A DNA stretch of 19,794 nucleotides from contig JBCCMB010000042.1 in assembly GCA_039026555.1 (NCBI GenBank), positions 1-19,794 of the forward strand, read 5' to 3'. Both the position numbers and the translations under genes were made by a program. Below the pieces are notes generated by a model. It ran no database searches and had not been told where the DNA came from. It saw nothing but the letters and a program-made list of their open reading frames with translations. This DNA is from JBCCMB01 sp039026555 (GTDB taxonomy: Bacteria; Pseudomonadota; Alphaproteobacteria; Caulobacterales; Hyphomonadaceae). How positions within the stretch are numbered: the stretch's first letter is position 1; every line of letters starts with the position of its first letter. Below, one piece after another: positions 16,021-19,794 of this stretch.

Positions 16021-16239
16021 ATGCTCTTGGATATGAGTTTGGACACGCCCCCGCCGCCCATCAAGACGCCATGCGTCAAGGTTTGCGTCGTCGACGGCGC
16101 TTCGAAGCATTGTCTGGGGTGTGGGCGATCGCTCAACGAGATCGCAGCCTGGGCCAAGCTGAGCGATGCGGCGCGCGATCAAGTTATGGCGGAATTGCCC
16201 GAGCGATTGCACGCCTTGGCCGATAGGGGTCTCGCGTGA
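16021..16239 (+). CDS. DUF1289 domain small cysteine-rich protein
   Basis: Small protein of 72 residues (68 if the ATG at 16033 is used; neither start has a good ribosome site). It matches the DUF1289 pattern: TPCVKVC and KHCLGCGRSLNEIAAW, with cysteines at 18, 22, 31 and 34 (CX3C...CX2C), then a charged helix. The cysteine set suggests a bound metal ion or iron-sulfur cluster, but no function is established for the family. It is first in a plus-strand trio: its TGA stop overlaps the ATG of the next gene (TGATG). The start lies 89 bp from the divergent cobT start, so both promoters must be in that short gap; I could not identify them. Confidence 0.88.
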   Translation: MLLDMSLDTPPPPIKTPCVKVCVVDGASKHCLGCGRSLNEIAAWAKLSDAARDQVMAELPERLHALADRGLA

Positions 16240-16514
16240 TGAACGGCGCAGTGTCCCGCATCCTCGCCGCGCTGGTGATTGTGCTGGGCGCGCTTTTGAT
16301 CGGAGCAATGTTTGCCGGCGGCTCGGCGGGCGAGGCGATGTCCAGTCCTGTCGCTGTCGCGAGCCTTATCAGCGCCTCTCTTGTTCTTTTGTTAGTCTCG
16401 GGATGGTTTTTATCGTCTGTCCGCGAGCAGGGTGCGCGCCGCATGATGCAATATGCGCTGATTTGGATCGCGGTCGGCGGAGTTTTGGCGTTGGCGTATC
16501 AGGTGTTCGGGTGA
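16239..16514 (+). CDS. Small membrane protein with three predicted transmembrane segments
   Basis: Protein of 91 residues that is nearly all membrane: hydrophobic stretches at about 8-26, 37-58 and 69-90, with a basic loop (VREQGARRMMQ, 61-71) between the second and third. I do not recognise a named family. The ATG at 16239 overlaps the DUF1289 stop and has AGGGG about nine bases upstream; a GTG one codon earlier is possible. Its TGA stop overlaps the GTG start of the aspartic protease. Some long-form proteases of the TIGR02281 type carry membrane helices at their N-terminus, so this gene may encode a separated membrane module for the protease. That is inference from position and hydrophobicity only. 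Confidence 0.82.
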   Translation: MNGAVSRILAALVIVLGALLIGAMFAGGSAGEAMSSPVAVASLISASLVLLLVSGWFLSSVREQGARRMMQYALIWIAVGGVLALAYQVFG

Positions 16515-17050
16515 ATTCGAACTATTTGCCTCTCGCAGCTTTGTTTGTGGTCGCCACGATTGCGGCTTTGTCCTTAAGGCACGCGCTTGTCGCGCCGGAC
16601 CCGGAGCCCGTTTCGCAGAAACCGGTCACCAGCTTTGTCGCGTCCGCCGAACCGTCGCCCTTCGAGTTGGAGGCCCCGTCAGGGCGCGCTGCGACACTTC
16701 GCAAGGAGACAGACGGGTATTATTGGGCGACGGCGAAAGTGGGCCGGACGCCGGTTAAATTCATGGTGGACACGGGCGCCAGCGTGGTCGCGCTAACGCC
16801 GAGAGACGCACGCCGCTTGGGCTATAATCTCAGTCAGTTAGAGCGCGACACAGAAATCCGTACAGCGGGTGGAACAATTCAGGCCGCTAGCGTGACCCTG
16901 GATGAGATCGTCATCGGCAAAGTGCGCGTGGATAATGTCCGCGCCGTGATCATGTCTGACGAGCTAGAGCAATCGCTGCTCGGCATGTCGTTTTTGGAAC
17001 GCGTCGCGCGTTGGGAAGTGACACAACGCGCGATCATCATTCGGCAGTAG
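16511..17050 (+). CDS. Membrane-anchored clan AA (retropepsin-like) aspartic protease
   Basis: Single-domain aspartic protease of the TIGR02281 type, 179 residues. A membrane anchor lies at about 6-22, then a proline-rich spacer (29-60), then the protease domain. The catalytic motif FMVDTGASVVAL is at 84-95 with Asp87, and a second hydrophobic strand pattern, LLGMSFLERVARWEV, is near the C-terminus. Only one DTG is present, so activity would require a dimer, as in retropepsins. The domain probably faces the periplasm (inference). The GTG start at 16511 overlaps the upstream TGA as GTGA and has AGGTG seven bases before it. The frame is open further upstream to 16166 but there it overlaps two genes. 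Its stop is 8 bp from that of the convergent TSUP gene. Confidence 0.88.
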   Translation: MNSNYLPLAALFVVATIAALSLRHALVAPDPEPVSQKPVTSFVASAEPSPFELEAPSGRAATLRKETDGYYWATAKVGRTPVKFMVDTGASVVALTPRDARRLGYNLSQLERDTEIRTAGGTIQAASVTLDEIVIGKVRVDNVRAVIMSDELEQSLLGMSFLERVARWEVTQRAIIIRQ

Positions 17051-17062
17051 ACGTCAGTCTAC
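17047..17062. repeat. Small palindrome spanning two convergent stop codons
   Basis: GTAGAC and GTCTAC flank GTCA, making a 6-bp stem and 4-base loop. The left arm contains the TAG of the protease gene and the right arm the TAG of the TSUP gene on the other strand. No T-run follows, so a terminator function is doubtful. Confidence 0.45.
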
Positions 17063-17895
17063 GCCATCAAGGTTTCCCGCAACATGTTGACGGCGTTCAG
17101 CGCCATAAGGATCCCGAAAAGGCGTCGAAGCAGCACGCCGTCCATGCTGTGCGCCAATCGTGCCCCGAAAGGGGCGAGGCTGGTGGTCAGCAAGGCGACC
17201 GCGAAAAACCCCGGAATACTGACATAGCCGACAGACAAGGGCGCGCGGCCCACCATGTCCCAGCCCGTCATGACATAACCTGTGGCGGCGAACAGCCCAA
17301 TCGCGCCGCCAAAACCTGCGGAGGTCCCGACAGCCTGATGGATGGGGCGTCCGCACAGCGTCATGAAGGTGACGCCGAATACGCCGCCGCCAATGCCCAT
17401 CAACGCGGAGAGACCGCCAATTCCGCCGCCAAATAAAGCGCGCCCGACACCCCGAGGCATGTCTTCGGCGAGCCGCCATTCGGGATCTCCGAAGATGAAT
17501 TGAATGGCGACGACAATCGCGACAACACCGAAAATTGCGGTGAGCGAGCCGGCTGACAAATACCCCGCAAGCGCCGCGCCGGCGATTGCGCCAAGAACAA
17601 TCCATGGCGTCCAGCCGCGGACGATCGTCCAATCGACGGCGTCTTTCTTATCGTGCGCGAGGACCGACCGGATTGAGGTGGCGACAATGGTCGCAAGCGA
17701 GGTTCCAACCGCCATATGCATGGCGGTGTCGCTATAGCCGAGCGCGCCAAAAACATAATAAAGCGCTGGCACAATAAGGATGCCGCCGCCAATGCCGAAC
17801 AGGCCGGCGATTACGCCCGCTACTGCGCCAACGGCGGCGAGCGCGAACACTAATGGGGCGTAAACAATCAGCGCGTCCATGGGCGCGTTGGACAT
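17059..17895 (-). CDS. TSUP (TauE/SafE) family membrane permease
   Basis: Inner-membrane protein of the sulfite exporter TauE/SafE family, 278 residues with about eight hydrophobic segments. The characteristic internal duplication is visible: GLFGIGGGILIVPALYY with AVGTSLATI in the first half, and ALMGIGGGVFGVTFM with HQAVGTSAG in the second. Members move sulfite, sulfoacetate or other small anions; the substrate here cannot be told. Start candidates are ATG at 17895 and ATG at 17880, neither with a strong ribosome site. It follows dusA by 24 bp on the same strand and is probably cotranscribed with it, though no functional link is evident. Confidence 0.9.
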   Translation of the reverse strand: MSNAPMDALIVYAPLVFALAAVGAVAGVIAGLFGIGGGILIVPALYYVFGALGYSDTAMHMAVGTSLATIVATSIRSVLAHDKKDAVDWTIVRGWTPWIVLGAIAGAALAGYLSAGSLTAIFGVVAIVVAIQFIFGDPEWRLAEDMPRGVGRALFGGGIGGLSALMGIGGGVFGVTFMTLCGRPIHQAVGTSAGFGGAIGLFAATGYVMTGWDMVGRAPLSVGYVSIPGFFAVALLTTSLAPFGARLAHSMDGVLLRRLFGILMALNAVNMLRETLMA

Positions 17896-17919
17896 GATTG
17901 TCGCAGCGATTGCAAGCTG

Positions 17920-18915
17920 CTATTCGGCGGCCGCTTGGAGGGACGTGATGGCGCTCAGCGCCTCGTCCAAAATACTCAAAGCGCTCAATCCTTTCGCGCC
18001 CGGCGCGTGCTCCGAAAGGATACGCCGCCATTTGCGCGCGCCGGGCCGCCCGGCGAACGCGCCCAACATGTGACGCGTCATCGCATGAAGTTGAACGTCG
18101 CGCGCCAATTGGTCCGCCATATAGGGCCGATAGATTTGGATCGCCGTCATCGCGTCGATTGAATTTTCCGCGTCAAACCAAACGCGATCGACATCGCCCA
18201 AAATCTCGGGCGTTTGATAGGCCGCCCGGCCCAACATGACGCCGTCCAGCGTCTGGCTCTGCGTCAGCGCCTGAGCGTGCGTTTCAAGGCCTCCATTCAG
18301 CGCGATTGTGAGATCTGGTCGTTCCGCTTTCAGCGCGCGCACCAAAGGATAATCCAGCGGCGGAATGTCTCGGTTTTCCTTGGGGCTTAAGCCCGAAAGC
18401 CAAGCTTTGCGCGCGTGGATAATGAAGGTGTCGCATCCTGCGTTCGCAACGGTGTCGACAAAGCCGAACAGGCGCTCCTTTGGGTCGTCGTCATCCACGC
18501 CGATGCGGCATTTGACGGTCACCGGGATGTCCACGGCCTCGGCTATTGCAGAGACGCATCGCGCGACTGTGTCCGGCTCGCGCATCAAACAGGCCCCAAA
18601 TGCTCCAGATTGCACGCGATCGGAGGGGCAGCCGCAATTGAGATTGATCTCATCATAACCGCGATCTGCGCCGATGCGCGCGGCTTTCGCCAAGCTTTCG
18701 GGATCCGAACCGCCCAATTGCAGGGCGATCGGGTGCTCTTCATCGGAAAACCCAATCAGCTTTTCTTGGTCGCCGTGCAGGATCGCCGGCGCCGTGACCA
18801 TTTCGGTGTAAAGCCGCGCACGCCGACTAAAGGCGCGATGAAAGACGCGGCAATGCCGGTCGGTCCAATCCATCATCGGCGCGACGGAAAATACATGCTT
18901 GTGTTTTTTCGACAC
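17920..18915 (-). CDS. dusA: tRNA-dihydrouridine synthase DusA
   Basis: FMN enzyme that reduces specific uridines in the tRNA D-loop to dihydrouridine. At 331 residues it has normal length. Motifs are VAPMMDWTDRHCR (11-23), the active-site NLNCGCPSDRVQSGAFGACLM (91-111) with catalytic Cys96, VTVKCRIGVDD, HARKAWLSGLSPKENR, and the phosphate-binding LNGG and GVMLGRAAY segments. The HARKAWLSGLSPKENRDIPPL block points to the DusA subgroup rather than DusB or DusC. The start is a GTG at 18915 that begins directly after the TAA of the upstream oxidoreductase gene, with no spacer, suggesting translational coupling. The next in-frame ATG would cut into the first motif. Confidence 0.95.
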   Translation of the reverse strand: MSKKHKHVFSVAPMMDWTDRHCRVFHRAFSRRARLYTEMVTAPAILHGDQEKLIGFSDEEHPIALQLGGSDPESLAKAARIGADRGYDEINLNCGCPSDRVQSGAFGACLMREPDTVARCVSAIAEAVDIPVTVKCRIGVDDDDPKERLFGFVDTVANAGCDTFIIHARKAWLSGLSPKENRDIPPLDYPLVRALKAERPDLTIALNGGLETHAQALTQSQTLDGVMLGRAAYQTPEILGDVDRVWFDAENSIDAMTAIQIYRPYMADQLARDVQLHAMTRHMLGAFAGRPGARKWRRILSEHAPGAKGLSALSILDEALSAITSLQAAAE

Positions 18916-19794
18916 TTACTTTGCGTTCCGCTTTTCAAGAAGGTGGACGGCCAGCCTTTCGGCAAGGGCGATGATGGTCAGTGTTGGATTCGCCCATCCG
19001 CCGGTTGGAAACACGCTGCTGCTCGCAATGTAGAGATTTGGGCTTTCAAACATACGACAATTCGCATCCACGACGCCAGCCGATGGATGGCTCGCCATCC
19101 GTGTGCCGCCCATATGGTGGTAGCCGCCAATCGGATGCGACGAGATGAGCGGATCCATCTTCCAATTGACGGATGGGTCGTCGAGCCAGGCGGACACTTC
19201 AACATCGCCCCAGCCCAATCGTTGATACTCGGTCTTGAGCGTCTGCATAAGCGCTTTCACGCTGCGCTTATCAAGCTCGCAAAACCGCCAGTCCAAATCG
19301 GCCAGCGGTAGGCCAAAACGATCTTTACGCGCGCTCAATCTAATGCGGCTTGCGGCGTTGGGCGCCTGCTCGGCGCGAATGACGGCGTATAGGCCCCGCT
19401 CGCCACGGGATTGCTTTACAGCCCAAACGGACGCCCAAGGATCAATCTGTTCTCTTGCGCGCGTGGACGCATTCTTCAGCCGTTTATAGCTCGTCCGCCA
19501 GAACCTTGTGCTGGGCAAATCGTGCTTCAACTTCGCTTTCAGCGATCTCATCAATTCCGGCGATGCGCCCTCATGCCGACGGGGCGCCAAGCTCAGCGCG
19601 CTATTCAATACGCCTTGCCGGCGTTGTTCAGCTTCGGACAGTCTCACATAAGCGGCGAACCTTTGTCCTTGAGACCGCTTCATGCGCGGGAGCGCGCTCA
19701 GCGACGTCGCGAGTTTGTCGGAGACGATCTCGCCGCCGCGCGCATGCGGATGCTCCATGAAATACCGGCCCAGGAGATCATTCGCGTTTCCCAA
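18916..19794 (-). CDS. GMC-family oxidoreductase (C-terminal part; 5' end beyond window)
   Basis: Flavoprotein of the glucose-methanol-choline oxidoreductase family. Only the last 292 codons are visible; the frame enters from beyond base 19794, so the N-terminal FAD-binding GXGXXG part is missing. The visible part starts near the conserved GRYFMEHPHARGG block. It contains a variable middle region and ends with the C-terminal GMC domain: GGYHHMGGTRMA, with the catalytic histidine region, then NLYIASSSVFPTGGWANPTLT, with the second catalytic residue (Asn of ANPT) and the FAD contact. The substrate is unknown. Its TAA is directly followed by the dusA GTG. A TTG at the window edge could be taken for a start but is clearly internal to the family fold. 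Confidence 0.9.
   Translation of the reverse strand: MGNANDLLGRYFMEHPHARGGEIVSDKLATSLSALPRMKRSQGQRFAAYVRLSEAEQRRQGVLNSALSLAPRRHEGASPELMRSLKAKLKHDLPSTRFWRTSYKRLKNASTRAREQIDPWASVWAVKQSRGERGLYAVIRAEQAPNAASRIRLSARKDRFGLPLADLDWRFCELDKRSVKALMQTLKTEYQRLGWGDVEVSAWLDDPSVNWKMDPLISSHPIGGYHHMGGTRMASHPSAGVVDANCRMFESPNLYIASSSVFPTGGWANPTLTIIALAERLAVHLLEKRNAK

Noticed and set aside
18415..19311. 298-codon plus-strand frame across dusA and the GMC gene
   Set aside because: It spans two conserved genes in antisense and resembles no protein family; it is a by-product of codon bias.
1..19794. Defence system, mobile island or CRISPR in the window
   Set aside because: No repeat array, integrase, transposase, tRNA edge or defence-type gene was found. 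The genes are core metabolic and housekeeping types in compact order.

Overview
The window looks like an ordinary stretch of alphaproteobacterial chromosome. The evidence is a dnaK-dnaJ pair behind a heat-shock-type promoter, a DnaK ending in the alphaproteobacterial style (DADFEEVDG...), a CobT resembling the rhizobial form, a DUF1289 gene beside cobT, and a PimC/PimD-like acyl-CoA dehydrogenase pair. The codon usage is GC-rich. A relative of Caulobacterales or Hyphomonadaceae is my best guess, but this is inference. I see no tRNA, rRNA, insertion sequence, phage gene, CRISPR array or integrase. Coding density is very high: the longest gene-free stretch is about 218 bp (850-1067) and none exceeds 300 bp.

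Layout. 1-849 (-): 5' part of a UbiH/COQ6-type FAD monooxygenase that runs off the window, divergent from 1068-2423 (+) amt, an ammonium channel ending in a strong intrinsic terminator. 2605-5115 (+): ftsK, the DNA translocase. Next comes a minus-strand stress and metabolism cluster, transcribed from a sigma-32-like promoter at about 10674-10701: dnaK (10548-8632), an intercistronic hairpin, dnaJ (8560-7427), dapB (7369-6566) and an amidase (6569-5118) whose likely start overlaps the dapB stop. Divergent from dnaK is alkB (10740-11351, +). It converges on a crotonase (12145-11354, -), preceded by a two-gene acyl-CoA dehydrogenase module (large subunit 14761-13565, small subunit 13412-12255). 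Then come cobT (15931-14912, -) and, divergent from it, a tightly overlapping plus-strand trio: DUF1289 protein, small membrane protein and clan AA aspartic protease (16021-17050). The right end is a minus-strand run: a GMC oxidoreductase (C-terminal part, entering from beyond the window), dusA starting directly at its stop codon, and a TSUP-family permease.

How the genes work together. DnaK and DnaJ form a chaperone pair and are likely heat-induced; dapB (lysine and peptidoglycan precursor) and the amidase may be read through with them. The two dehydrogenase polypeptides together carry one set of acyl-CoA dehydrogenase binding motifs, so they probably act as a hetero-oligomer in acyl-CoA oxidation, with the neighbouring crotonase a possible later step. 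The other genes are housekeeping singles: ammonium uptake, chromosome segregation, alkylation repair, cobamide lower-ligand activation and tRNA dihydrouridine.

I found no convincing new multi-gene system. The best second-look items are altered active-site motifs in the CobT and crotonase proteins, the split of functional residues between the two dehydrogenases, the dnaK promoter/leader and dnaK-dnaJ hairpin, and the overlapping DUF1289-membrane-protease trio.
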